Assembly: GCA_016294165.1 (NCBI GenBank)
Contig: JAEDCM010000004.1
Location: 1 to 64,000, forward strand
From: Anaeroplasmataceae bacterium
Lineage (GTDB): Bacteria > Bacillota_I > Bacilli_A > Acholeplasmatales > JAEDCM01
Direction of reading: 5' to 3'
Length of the DNA: 64,000 nucleotides
The translations under genes and the position numbers were made by a program. Shown here in pieces: positions 54,688 through 63,203 of this stretch; the first letter of the stretch is position 1, and each line of letters starts with the position of its first letter. Below the pieces are notes generated by a model that was given only the letters and a program-made list of their open reading frames with translations, ran no database searches and was not told the origin of the DNA.

Positions 54688-55998
54688 TTAACTACTATGA
54701 TGAATCCTTTTAAAATAATACATCATTTTTTCAGCCTCAGATATCATATTCTTAACACTATCTGTTTTGGCTTTATAAACCGATCCAAACGAGCAAGATA
54801 TACGATTAAACTTAATTGATGAATGTATTTTTTTATTAATTGACTCAAATACTTCATTCTCAACGTTTTTGGCAATCACTACAAATTCATCACCACCGAT
54901 ACGATAAATATTGCAGCCATCGCAATCAATAGCTCTCAAAATTTCAGAAAAATCAATTAGTAATTTATCACCTGCATCATGTCCATATTGATCATTGGTT
55001 TCCTTTAAATCATCAAGATCAAAATAAATTACACCAATTTTTTCTTGTGCCTCATTATAAACCTTTTCTAAATCGTTTATATATTTGTTTTTATTATATA
55101 AATTAGTTAATAAATCATTATTCCCTAATGCGTATAATCCTTGATTATATAAAAATGAATTAATAATAAAAAAGCATGTTTTGTATAATATTTTATATAG
55201 ACGATCACCATAATCTGATTTTATATTTCTAACTACTAAAACATATTCGACATTATCAAACTCCCAAAACATTGTAAAAAAATCATTTACATCTTCCTCT
55301 TTCATGTACCTTTGTGCAATTGGGAAATCATCTAATTCACTAGCAAACAAATGAATAAACATATTGTCCTTATAAATTCTATTATATTCATAATCACCAA
55401 CGATAACTGATCTTATGATTTTATCAAAAGGTAATTTTCTAATGTTTTTTTCTGAAAAAACATAATTAAATGCCTCTTTATTATCGCAGTATTTAATTAA
55501 TCTTACTCCATCAGCTCTTAATAAATCTCTAACATCCTTTAATAACTTATTACACTGTTTCTCAATAGAAATATTGAAATCTATCGAAGAAATAGCGATA
55601 AGTATTTTTTCATATGCCTCGTGCTCACGTTTTGTCATTTCAGACTCATTCATGATGCTATCGATATTTAAAAATGTGTTTATTGCACATTTTACTCCAT
55701 CAATCATCACCGTATATTTTTTACCACGGTAATACTTTCCATCGATAATCTTATTAGTAACCTTATATAAATCATGATTTAAATTTTTACCAAAATCATC
55801 TAAAAAAAGCTTTGCCTTACACTGACTACAAACACATAATTTATTATCGAATAATTCCTTGCATTTTTTACCAATGTAATCATTTCCTAATACTTTTCGG
55901 GCTTCTTTATTCATATAAATAAGATTTCCCGTTTCGATTTCATGAATTGTAACGATTTCCTGAGCATCTTCTAAAACAACAAATTCATTATGTTCCAT
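54688..55998 (-). CDS. PAS/GGDEF diguanylate cyclase
   Basis: 436 residues, no membrane segment. The N-terminal PAS-like domain (about 1-75, with LIYMNKEARKVLGNDYIGKKC) contains two cysteine pairs (CVCSQC), possibly a metal or redox site. A ~180-residue middle region is followed by a GGDEF domain (about 285-430) with intact active site IYRIGGDEFVVI and substrate Asp in YFDLDDLKETND. The RxxD inhibitory site upstream is absent, so product feedback is unlikely. It makes c-di-GMP. AGGTG precedes the ATG. Single gene. Confidence 0.9.
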   Translation of the reverse strand: MEHNEFVVLEDAQEIVTIHEIETGNLIYMNKEARKVLGNDYIGKKCKELFDNKLCVCSQCKAKLFLDDFGKNLNHDLYKVTNKIIDGKYYRGKKYTVMIDGVKCAINTFLNIDSIMNESEMTKREHEAYEKILIAISSIDFNISIEKQCNKLLKDVRDLLRADGVRLIKYCDNKEAFNYVFSEKNIRKLPFDKIIRSVIVGDYEYNRIYKDNMFIHLFASELDDFPIAQRYMKEEDVNDFFTMFWEFDNVEYVLVVRNIKSDYGDRLYKILYKTCFFIINSFLYNQGLYALGNNDLLTNLYNKNKYINDLEKVYNEAQEKIGVIYFDLDDLKETNDQYGHDAGDKLLIDFSEILRAIDCDGCNIYRIGGDEFVVIAKNVENEVFESINKKIHSSIKFNRISCSFGSVYKAKTDSVKNMISEAEKMMYYFKRIHHSS

Positions 55999-56078
55999 AA
56001 TAGCACCTCATTTTTATGTCTATTATATAATAGATTTTTACTTAAATCTACAAAATATGGAAAAATATGTCAAATCAT

Positions 56079-57020
56079 TTATTCAGGCTCATTAATTTTT
56101 ATAAAGCCCATTTCTTTCATCTTATTATTAAGGTTGATAATCATTTTATTTGTTTGAAAATATCTTACTAGAAAACCAATAGAATAAGGAAATATTAAAA
56201 TCTCTGATAAGATAGCGCAAATGATCAATAAATAAATATTATAGTTCATTATAGGATTCTTTCCCTTAATAATCTTTCCTTCAATTTTCCCATCAACGAC
56301 ATTTCCAGTATAATAATAATCTGCATAAAATTTACTTGAAGTAAGTTTGATATTAATTTCTTTATTCTCGATAGAGTCTATATAATATGTATGATGCTCT
56401 CGATCAATTAAGCTATATTTATGTGCAATCAAAATAAACCAACCAAGTAAAATGAAAATAACACCAACAAAAGATCCAACAAGGCCATTTATAACATTTA
56501 GATTATCATCTGATGCAAAGGATGTTAGTGCGATTTCTGTTAGAACAATTGCCGTGCATGCTGAACAAAAATTGATTATTTTAATATTACGATAATAGTG
56601 TCCTTTGCCATAGGCCTTAACTATTCCAGTAATTGCAACTCCCATTTCTACAAATGACACAAAAGCTATAATAATTCCAATAAATTCACCATATTCAAAA
56701 ATAGGAATATCTAAAAAAATGTACCTAATCATATAAATTATATAACATAAGCCAGAAGCCATAAGTAATAAAGATATTATCCTTGTACGCTTAAAAAAAT
56801 TCTTTTTTTGAGGATTAATAATTCCTTGAAAGCACTCATATTTAGAAAGCATAATCAAAAGATTGATTATCCCTGAAATCAAAAAGAAAATAGTGCTAAA
56901 CAATGAAAGTAAAATCTTACCTACTCCAAGTATAAAGTTAAAAACAATTGATATTCTAGTATTGAAAACTGTTTTTTCCTTAAAATCTAAAAAACGATAT
57001 TTATTGATAAGCTCTTTCAT
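56079..57020 (-). CDS. Polytopic membrane protein, unknown function
   Basis: 313 residues. About six transmembrane helices lie in the first 210 residues, a soluble ~50-residue segment follows (SIENKEINIKLTSSKFYADYYY), then a final pair at about 255-290. No family recognised. The ATG at 57020 (GAGGTATTGT upstream) is preferred over one at 57032. Single-gene unit with an extended -10 promoter. Confidence 0.5.
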   Translation of the reverse strand: MKELINKYRFLDFKEKTVFNTRISIVFNFILGVGKILLSLFSTIFFLISGIINLLIMLSKYECFQGIINPQKKNFFKRTRIISLLLMASGLCYIIYMIRYIFLDIPIFEYGEFIGIIIAFVSFVEMGVAITGIVKAYGKGHYYRNIKIINFCSACTAIVLTEIALTSFASDDNLNVINGLVGSFVGVIFILLGWFILIAHKYSLIDREHHTYYIDSIENKEINIKLTSSKFYADYYYTGNVVDGKIEGKIIKGKNPIMNYNIYLLIICAILSEILIFPYSIGFLVRYFQTNKMIINLNNKMKEMGFIKINEPE

Positions 57021-57043
57021 ACAATACCTCACTACTATGTAAA

Positions 57044-57049
57044 ATTATA
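57044..57049 (-). promoter_or_regulatory. Extended -10 promoter
   Basis: Minus-strand TGGTATAAT, 24 nt before the membrane protein start codon at 57020. A TTGATT lies 15 bp upstream of the hexamer. The rest of the gap to 57182 shows nothing clear. Confidence 0.5.
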
Positions 57050-57182
57050 CCACACTTTATTATAAATCAATTTACAACTTCTGTTTTCAACAATAAACCC
57101 ATAACATGTACAGTTAATCTTTCTAAAATAACATCCCGTGAAAGTTTATTTTTAGGTCTTTATTTCAATTACATTTATAAAA

Positions 57183-58736
57183 TTATAGCATCGGTATAAA
57201 TATTCTAACAAAAATTTTAAATAATCGCATAAATACACCATTTTTCACCTTTATATCATTCATATAAATAGAATTGCTATATGTGTCTATAAAATCTTTT
57301 TTCATCACTCTTATTTCTGTACTTTTATATATTAATACTCCATTTTCAAAATGATGAACTAAACTTCGATAATCTAAATTGATTGTCCCAATCATCGCTA
57401 ATTCATCATCACAAATAAATAACTTTGAATGAATGAAACCAGGCTCATATTCATAAATCTTTACTCCCTTTTTAATTAACTCCTGATAATTTGACTTTGT
57501 AATTTCAAAAACGATTTTCTTATCAGGAATATGGGGGACAATTATTCTTACATCAACACCTCTTTTACATGCATTAGCTATAGCATTTTGCATTTCACTA
57601 TCCACAATTAAATATGGTGTTGTAATATAAACGTAGTCCTTAGCTTGATTAAGCATATTCATTATAACAATCTTACTGACGTTCTCATTATATATAGGTC
57701 TTGGCCCATCGCCAAATGGCATTATAAATTCATCAGATACTGTCTCATTTTTTTTATATATTTTAGAGATTTCAATATCTATTTTCTTTTTATTTAAGTA
57801 AAAATCGATCAGGAATAATCTAGAAAATTCATTTGTAGCATTTCCTTCAATTCGGATACCAGTATCCTTCCAATACCCAAATCTCTTTTTATGATTAATA
57901 TATTCGTCCGCTATATTGATTCCACCTGTATAGGAAATCATACCATCGATTACTAATATTTTTCGGTGATTTCGATTGTTAAACTCACTATTTGCACTTC
58001 CTTTTAATCTTGAAAATGTTGTCGCGTCGATTCCCATTTTTCTTAAACTTTTAAAATAATCTCCTGGTAAAGTTGACATACATCCAATATCATCCCAAAT
58101 TACCTTAACCATAATACTTTTCGCTTTTTCTTTTAAAACTTCTAAAATAGAATCCCAAAAAACTCCATTTTCCACAATAAAATATTCTAGTAGAATATAC
58201 TCATTAGCATTCTTTAAATCATTTAATAAATCCGCAAAATAATCTTCTCCACATGAATAATACTTAATATTAGAATCACTATATAAATGGGTATCGGATA
58301 TTTGTTGTAGATGGTAAAATTGTGATTTAATGAGCTTATCATCAATCTCTGAAAAAGAATTTGAATCATCAATTTTGAAGCTACTTTTGATTTTATTTAA
58401 TCTTTTAATATATTTTTTTGATAGTTTTCTATAATAAAATAGAAAATATAACATATAACCAATGATTGGTAATAAAATAACAATCACGATCCATGGAACC
58501 TTATAATCCGGATTATCATTTGAACAAACAATAGCTGACAACACTCCAACCTGAGTCAAAACTGATAAAACCCAAAAATATGGAATATATATACATAAAA
58601 GTATTACTATAGCAATTATTAATAAGGTTTCAATTATTGTGAGTAATATGGCAATTATATATCTTATAGGTATGTAATTAATCTCCTTAATTACCGGTTT
58701 TCCCAATTTATCATATGATTTAACTTTTCTTTTCAT
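57183..58736 (-). CDS. cls: Cardiolipin synthase
   Basis: 517 residues. Two to three N-terminal transmembrane helices (about 22-120) are followed by two phospholipase D motifs: HRKILVIDGMISYTGG (about 240-255) and HSKLFICDDELAMIGT (about 425-440), both with intact HxKxxxxD. It condenses two phosphatidylglycerol molecules into cardiolipin at the membrane. The ATG at 58736 has GAGGTT upstream. A terminator-like hairpin lies 12 nt before it, so expression may be partly attenuated read-through from the small-protein operon upstream. Confidence 0.95.
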   Translation of the reverse strand: MKRKVKSYDKLGKPVIKEINYIPIRYIIAILLTIIETLLIIAIVILLCIYIPYFWVLSVLTQVGVLSAIVCSNDNPDYKVPWIVIVILLPIIGYMLYFLFYYRKLSKKYIKRLNKIKSSFKIDDSNSFSEIDDKLIKSQFYHLQQISDTHLYSDSNIKYYSCGEDYFADLLNDLKNANEYILLEYFIVENGVFWDSILEVLKEKAKSIMVKVIWDDIGCMSTLPGDYFKSLRKMGIDATTFSRLKGSANSEFNNRNHRKILVIDGMISYTGGINIADEYINHKKRFGYWKDTGIRIEGNATNEFSRLFLIDFYLNKKKIDIEISKIYKKNETVSDEFIMPFGDGPRPIYNENVSKIVIMNMLNQAKDYVYITTPYLIVDSEMQNAIANACKRGVDVRIIVPHIPDKKIVFEITKSNYQELIKKGVKIYEYEPGFIHSKLFICDDELAMIGTINLDYRSLVHHFENGVLIYKSTEIRVMKKDFIDTYSNSIYMNDIKVKNGVFMRLFKIFVRIFIPML

Positions 58737-58747
58737 ATAAACCTCAA

Positions 58748-58768
58748 AAAAGCTCAATTAGAGCTTTT
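58748..58768 (-). terminator. Terminator/attenuator before cls
   Basis: AAAAGCTC-AATTA-GAGCTTTT hairpin with T-run on the minus strand, overlapping the end of the 106-residue gene and followed at once by the cls ribosome binding site. Confidence 0.65.
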
Positions 58769-59074
58769 GTTTTCACATGCTGCATCATATCGCTTGTTAG
58801 CACATTCTATTCTTTTTTGGGCTAATGCAATTTGTTCTTCTTGTTTATTTTTTGTTATTTCTCTTCTTTTAGATGGACTTAAATGCGCCTCATCCCAAAT
58901 TCTCTTAGAATCTTCTTTTGCCCTTTTAAATGTATTTTTTCCTCTATTTTCTTCAAATGTTGCTTTTGATTCTGCTTTTACTGCTTTGAAATTTGCTTTG
59001 TCAACTTCATGTTGCATTTTGGCACTTTCCTTCATATCCATAAATGGTTTTTTGATGATTTCTCTAATTGCCAT
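58754..59074 (-). CDS. Small charged helical protein, unknown
   Basis: 106 residues, about 40% charged, Ala/Lys/Glu-rich and predicted as long helix or coiled coil from about 15 to 100. It has one cysteine pair near the end and no membrane segment. GGAGAG precedes the ATG at 59074. It lies between the small membrane protein gene at 59085 and cls and overlaps neither by much, so it is in their operon. No family recognised. Confidence 0.55.
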   Translation of the reverse strand: MAIREIIKKPFMDMKESAKMQHEVDKANFKAVKAESKATFEENRGKNTFKRAKEDSKRIWDEAHLSPSKRREITKNKQEEQIALAQKRIECANKRYDAACENKSSN

Positions 59075-59084
59075 TTTTTCTCTC

Positions 59085-59426
59085 CTATTCATTTAATAAT
59101 TTATTACTTAAATTTAAAATATTTTCACAATACTTTTCCTTTCTTGATGATAAGATTCTTTTATAAATTGGATATGTTAATAAGCATAATCCAATTCCAA
59201 TTACTCCTACACCTATTCCTAACCACATATAACCTTTTAGAATTTCTTCCATCGCAACACACATTCCAAACCCTAGTATTAAAGTGCTTATAGAACCAAA
59301 GACATATCCAAAGATAATCGCTGGTCTTTTAACCATTTTATCTAATTCTTTTAATCGTTCTAAATCTGTTTTTTCTTGGCTACCGTATTGTTTGATAAGT
59401 TTATTGGCATATTGTTTATTTGTCAT
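59085..59426 (-). CDS. Small two-TM membrane protein, paralogue A
   Basis: 113 residues. A cytoplasmic helical N-terminus with DLERLKELDKMVKRPAIIFG, two transmembrane helices (about 36-57 and 66-84), and a tail YPIYKRILSSRKEKYCENIL ending in LSNKLLNE. The protein encoded at 59556-59933 has the same pattern. The family is widespread in anaerobic Bacillota, sometimes auto-annotated as dihydropteridine reductase without support that I can see. AGGAGG precedes the ATG. Its promoter region carries the direct-repeat box shared with the two-component operon. Confidence 0.6.
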   Translation of the reverse strand: MTNKQYANKLIKQYGSQEKTDLERLKELDKMVKRPAIIFGYVFGSISTLILGFGMCVAMEEILKGYMWLGIGVGVIGIGLCLLTYPIYKRILSSRKEKYCENILNLSNKLLNE

Positions 59427-59470
59427 TTTATATTCCTCCTTAATTTACACTCATATTTTATTAAATGAAT

Positions 59471-59508
59471 GTTAAAATTATATTTGGATTTTGTAAGGAT
59501 ATTGTAAG
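59471..59508 (-). promoter_or_regulatory. Direct-repeat box and promoter, site 1
   Basis: Minus strand: CTTACAATATC then CTTACAAAATC (59487-59508, 11-bp period), followed by a TATAAT. 32 of 38 positions match site 2 upstream of the response regulator gene. Tandem 11-bp half-sites are the usual binding pattern of OmpR-type regulators. Confidence 0.65.
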
Positions 59509-59537
59509 AGTTATTATTTTTTTAGGCGTAAAAATAA

Positions 59538-59557
59538 AAGACCTCATTTTAGGTCTT
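59538..59557 (-). terminator. Terminator of the two-component operon
   Basis: AAGACCT-CATTTT-AGGTCTT hairpin and T-rich minus-strand tail, overlapping the end of paralogue B. Confidence 0.75.
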
Positions 59558-59933
59558 ATTCATCTTCTTCATTTAAAAGTTTTTCGCTTAATGAAAGTAT
59601 TTCTTCCTGATATTTATTCTTTTGTTTATCATAAATTTTTAGATAAACTGGATAAGAAACCCCCACCGGTATACATCCAATAGCCATTACAATAATCCCA
59701 TAAATAATTATGTCAAATACTAATATCATTGATAATCCTAATCCAAATATCAAAACACCTATTATTCCTAAGGATAAGCTTGTGATAATTGGAGTATTTT
59801 TTACCTTTCCATCTAATTCTCTTAGCCTTTCAATTGATGACTTAATTTTAGGCAAATAACTTCTCCTAATGCTTTCAATTTCTTCTCTTTCACTTTCATT
59901 TAGAGCTTTATATTTATAATTAAATGTGCTCAT
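59556..59933 (-). CDS. Small two-TM membrane protein, paralogue B
   Basis: 125 residues. Same architecture as paralogue A: a charged helical N-terminus (SIERLRELDGKVKNTPI), two transmembrane helices (about 49-72 and 76-97), then YPVYLKIYDKQKNKYQEEIL ending in LSEKLLNEEDE. Its ATG overlaps the histidine kinase stop (TAATG), so its synthesis is coupled to the kinase. Such linkage suggests it belongs to the signalling module, as accessory sensor or target. Confidence 0.6.
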   Translation of the reverse strand: MSTFNYKYKALNESEREEIESIRRSYLPKIKSSIERLRELDGKVKNTPIITSLSLGIIGVLIFGLGLSMILVFDIIIYGIIVMAIGCIPVGVSYPVYLKIYDKQKNKYQEEILSLSEKLLNEEDE

Positions 59934-60979
59934 TAAAATCCTCTTTTCTCTTTATAAACTGTAACCATAAATGTCGAACCAACACCAATCTCACTTGAAA
60001 CAGATATTTCACCACCAATTATATCAATTACTCTTTTAACAAGTGCCAATCCTAATCCATTACCCTCATTGGCATGCGATGTATCCCCTTGATAGAATTT
60101 TTCAAAGATTCTTTCACCTGTTTCTTTATTCATTCCACATCCAGAATCTTTTACCTTGATAATAATTTTATCTTCATAATCTTTTAATGAAATAAAAATC
60201 TTTCCATACTCATCGGTAAACTTAACAGCATTAGAAATTAGATTATTCCAAATCATATCCAAATATGAAATCTCAATTTTCATCACTACTTCATCAATGT
60301 CACATTCTAACTCAATATTCTTTTTTCCAATAATATCCTCATAACTTAAAATTGCTTCAGCTAATAAATTAGAAATATTAGCCTCCGTTTTTGTTTCACT
60401 GATTATTTGATTATCTAGTTTATTTAATTTTAAAATATTAGTCACTAAAGATGTTAATCTTTTAGCAGCTGCTAAGAGATTATCTCCATATTCTTTTATT
60501 TCTTCTTTACTGATATTTTCATCTGAAAGAAGTTGAGCATAATTATTAATAATCGTAATCGGCGTTTTTATTTCATGACTAACATTAGCAATAAAATCAC
60601 TCTTTAAAACTTCACTTTTATCCAGTTCTTTAGCCATTTTATTAATATTACTTATTATTTGATCAAATGCATCATACTGTCCAAATCTATGCAATTTATT
60701 GATTGTTACTTTAAAATTTCCTGATGTAATTTCATCAGTTGCATTTAATATTATCTTTACCGGCTTATCGATAGTTATTTTTCTTCTTATATAATCAATT
60801 AATGCGTATAAAAATGTAATAAAAAAAACATTAATTAAAAGAAAAATTGCGGTATATCCTATTTTATTTTCAAAATTACTCTTTAGATTATCATATAACA
60901 AAACTGAACATGTTGTGCTGAAGGCTACACAAAAAAATAACAATAAATATCCGAAAACAAAAGTTTTAATTTTTTTCAT
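59933..60979 (-). CDS. Membrane sensor histidine kinase
   Basis: 348 residues. Two transmembrane helices (about 6-28 and 41-62) with a very short extracellular loop of about 12 residues, so the signal is probably sensed within the membrane, as in intramembrane-sensing kinases. HAMP-like linker, DHp domain with the phosphoacceptor His in IANVSHEIKTPI (about 130), and ATPase motifs IWNNLISNAVKF (N box), VKDSGCGM and GNGLGLALV. The ATG overlaps the regulator's TGA. Paralogue B follows with overlap. Confidence 0.92.
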   Translation of the reverse strand: MKKIKTFVFGYLLLFFCVAFSTTCSVLLYDNLKSNFENKIGYTAIFLLINVFFITFLYALIDYIRRKITIDKPVKIILNATDEITSGNFKVTINKLHRFGQYDAFDQIISNINKMAKELDKSEVLKSDFIANVSHEIKTPITIINNYAQLLSDENISKEEIKEYGDNLLAAAKRLTSLVTNILKLNKLDNQIISETKTEANISNLLAEAILSYEDIIGKKNIELECDIDEVVMKIEISYLDMIWNNLISNAVKFTDEYGKIFISLKDYEDKIIIKVKDSGCGMNKETGERIFEKFYQGDTSHANEGNGLGLALVKRVIDIIGGEISVSSEIGVGSTFMVTVYKEKRGF

Positions 60980-61647
60980 TTTAAAATCACCTTATAACCT
61001 AAGCCATGGACAGTAACTATTTCAAATTCTTCAACCTTGCTTACCTTTTTTCTCAATTCTGACACACAAACATCAACCGCTCTAGAGGTTGCGGAGCTAT
61101 CATATCCCCAAAATTCATCCATTAGCTTTCCTCTTGAAAATGTTTTTTTAGGATAAGATAATAATTTAAACAAAATTTGGAATTCTTTAACGGTTAAATT
61201 CATTTCATCATCATTATATAAAGCTGAATGCTCCTCTTCATTGATGATAAAGTTACCGATCTTTATTTCCTTTTTTTCTTCAATCTTTAATCTTTTAATA
61301 ATTGCATTAATACGCATTTTTAATTCTGATAATTCAAAAGGCTTAACAATGTAATCATCTATTCCAATATCATATCCCTTTTCCTTTGATTTTATATCAT
61401 CCTTAGCTGTCATAAAAATGATTGGAATATGCTTATCATTAATCCTAATAGCATCTGCTAATTCGAATCCATCCATATTAGGCATCATAATATCGGTTAT
61501 AATCAAATCAAATTTTTCATCCTCATATCTTTCTATAGCATCTTCTCCATTAAAAGAACTTATAACATCAAATCCATTATTGGTAAGATATTTTCTTGTG
61601 CTATCATTAAGATTATGATCATCCTCAACTAATAGAATTTTAATCAT
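60976..61647 (-). CDS. OmpR-family response regulator
   Basis: 223 residues. Receiver domain (about 1-115) with the acidic pair in LLVEDDHNLND, the phospho-acceptor Asp in DLIITDIMMPNMDG (about 53) and the Lys in IDDYIVKPFEL. The C-terminal winged helix (about 130-223) has FWGYDSSATSRAVDVCVSEL as recognition-helix region. The ATG at 61647 is preferred to a GTG at 61656. It presumably binds the 11-bp direct repeats found upstream of itself and of 59426. Confidence 0.93.
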   Translation of the reverse strand: MIKILLVEDDHNLNDSTRKYLTNNGFDVISSFNGEDAIERYEDEKFDLIITDIMMPNMDGFELADAIRINDKHIPIIFMTAKDDIKSKEKGYDIGIDDYIVKPFELSELKMRINAIIKRLKIEEKKEIKIGNFIINEEEHSALYNDDEMNLTVKEFQILFKLLSYPKKTFSRGKLMDEFWGYDSSATSRAVDVCVSELRKKVSKVEEFEIVTVHGLGYKVILK

Positions 61648-61683
61648 TTTTACCACGCTCCATAATCATTATAATTAAAAATT

Positions 61684-61721
61684 GTTAGAATAACATTAGA
61701 ATTTTGTAAGGATTTTGTAAG
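61684..61721 (-). promoter_or_regulatory. Direct-repeat box and promoter, site 2
   Basis: Minus strand: CTTACAAAATC then CTTACAAAATT (61700-61721, 11-bp period), about 53 nt before the regulator start codon. A TATAAT also lies nearer the gene. Same block as site 1, suggesting autoregulation. Confidence 0.65.
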
Positions 61722-61736
61722 AGTAATTTTTATATT

Positions 61737-61778
61737 AAAAACACCAAATCGTTAGACATTTAACAAATTGGTGTTTTT
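61737..61778 (-). terminator. Terminator of the HD-GYP gene
   Basis: AAAAACACCAAAT ... ATTGGTGTTTTT hairpin with a one-base bulge and T-rich minus-strand end. Confidence 0.7.
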
Positions 61779-63078
61779 ATTCAGAATCTTTGCTATAAAT
61801 ATTATTTTTAAATTCATCCCAATTATCCAAAAGGGCTGATAAAACAATTGGATCAAATTGTTTACCACTTTCCTCTTTTAAAATGGCAAAAGTTTTTTCA
61901 AAACTATAGGCTTCTTTATATTGCCTTTTGGAAAGCAAAGCATCTAAAACATCCGCTACAGCCATTATTCTAGCACAAAGCGGAATATGATTGCCACTTA
62001 AACCCATCGGGTATCCTTTTCCATCATATCTTTCGTGATGATATAAGCAAACCTCTTTTGTTATTCCTAAATAATTAACATCTGTTAGTGTGTCATCAAA
62101 GTTGCTCAGTAACTCAAATCCATACTCAGGATGTTTTTTCATTTCCTCATATTCCTCTATAGTCAGTTTCCCATTTTTGCATAGGATTGCATCTGGAATA
62201 TGAATTTTACCAATATCATGTAGCGGAGCCGCCTCAACAACTAAAAGAGCATATTCAGCATTCAGCTCATCCACATAAAGCTTGTTATTAATCATTTTAT
62301 CAACTAAAAATTCGACATATTTAGCCGTATTTTTTATATGGTCACCGGTAATTTGATCGCGACTTTCAATTACCGAAGCTAGTGATACGATGATGTGTTG
62401 TTGATTTTCAACAATTTCTTTTGACAATTTTAAATTTTTATTTTGCGTTTCAATTAATTTTTCTGTTCTTTTATCAATAACCGAATTCAAATGAATAACC
62501 ATAGGGATTACACCCATGATGACCAAGGATTTTGGAATTGCAAAATATAAAATATTCCTAAACCAATCAGGGTCTTTTATAATATCACTATAACTAAATT
62601 TTTTAATAAATTCTGATGTTTTATCTTTAGTATATACAAGCATATTAGCATCACATAATCCAAAATAATATCCAAAAACAACACTGAAGATGATTGATAG
62701 CGTACTAAGTATATATGTATAAGTTATAACCCTTTTACTTCTATATTGAGCTGAAAAAATAATAGGAAAAATAAAAGATATCATGGTGTGATATGTTAAA
62801 AATGAATTAATAAATGCATATATTAAAATCGTTAGAAACAATAAAATATATTTAACATACTCCTTATTAAAATCTAAAACAAATTGTATTGCCAAGGATA
62901 TAAGAGCTACTATTGTAACGCTTAAAACTGCGTATAAGAAGATTTTTGAATCAATGATAAATACGTCTAAAAGGTTTAAAATCCATGTTATATATAGTAT
63001 CATAGTTGTGACTAAAATACACTTAATCAAAAATCTATTACTATTTGATTCTGAGTACTCAACATTAATATTATCCAT
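61777..63078 (-). CDS. Membrane HD-GYP phosphodiesterase
   Basis: 433 residues. About six transmembrane helices (about 15-200) form an N-terminal sensor-like domain with an extracellular loop. The HD-GYP domain (about 225-420) has GDHIKNTAKYVEF, the metal-binding HDIGKIHIPDAIL and HHERYDGKGYPMGLSG, all intact. It should hydrolyse c-di-GMP and so oppose the GGDEF protein encoded 6 kb away. AGGAGGGG precedes the ATG. Its promoter contains a Spo0A-type box. Single gene. Confidence 0.92.
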   Translation of the reverse strand: MDNINVEYSESNSNRFLIKCILVTTMILYITWILNLLDVFIIDSKIFLYAVLSVTIVALISLAIQFVLDFNKEYVKYILLFLTILIYAFINSFLTYHTMISFIFPIIFSAQYRSKRVITYTYILSTLSIIFSVVFGYYFGLCDANMLVYTKDKTSEFIKKFSYSDIIKDPDWFRNILYFAIPKSLVIMGVIPMVIHLNSVIDKRTEKLIETQNKNLKLSKEIVENQQHIIVSLASVIESRDQITGDHIKNTAKYVEFLVDKMINNKLYVDELNAEYALLVVEAAPLHDIGKIHIPDAILCKNGKLTIEEYEEMKKHPEYGFELLSNFDDTLTDVNYLGITKEVCLYHHERYDGKGYPMGLSGNHIPLCARIMAVADVLDALLSKRQYKEAYSFEKTFAILKEESGKQFDPIVLSALLDNWDEFKNNIYSKDSE

Positions 63079-63134
63079 ATCATCCCCTCCTATCCCTACT
63101 TCTATATTAACATTTAATCATTCTTTTTAAAACC

Positions 63135-63163
63135 ATTATATGTCTTTTTTCGACATTTTTTAA
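63135..63163 (-). promoter_or_regulatory. HD-GYP promoter with a Spo0A-like box in the spacer
   Basis: Minus strand TTAAAA (63158-63163), 17-bp spacer, TATAAT (63135-63140). The spacer contains TGTCGAA (63149-63155), the canonical 0A box heptamer, within ATGTC-GAAAAAA-GACAT. Binding there would repress. Confidence 0.5.
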
Positions 63164-63203
63164 AACACCAAGCATGTATTATTAAAAAACGAAAAATCCA
63201 TCA

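Noticed and set aside
59085..59933. Annotating the two small membrane proteins as dihydropteridine reductases
   Set aside because: They have two membrane helices and no Rossmann or nucleotide-binding motif; I see no sequence support for that name.
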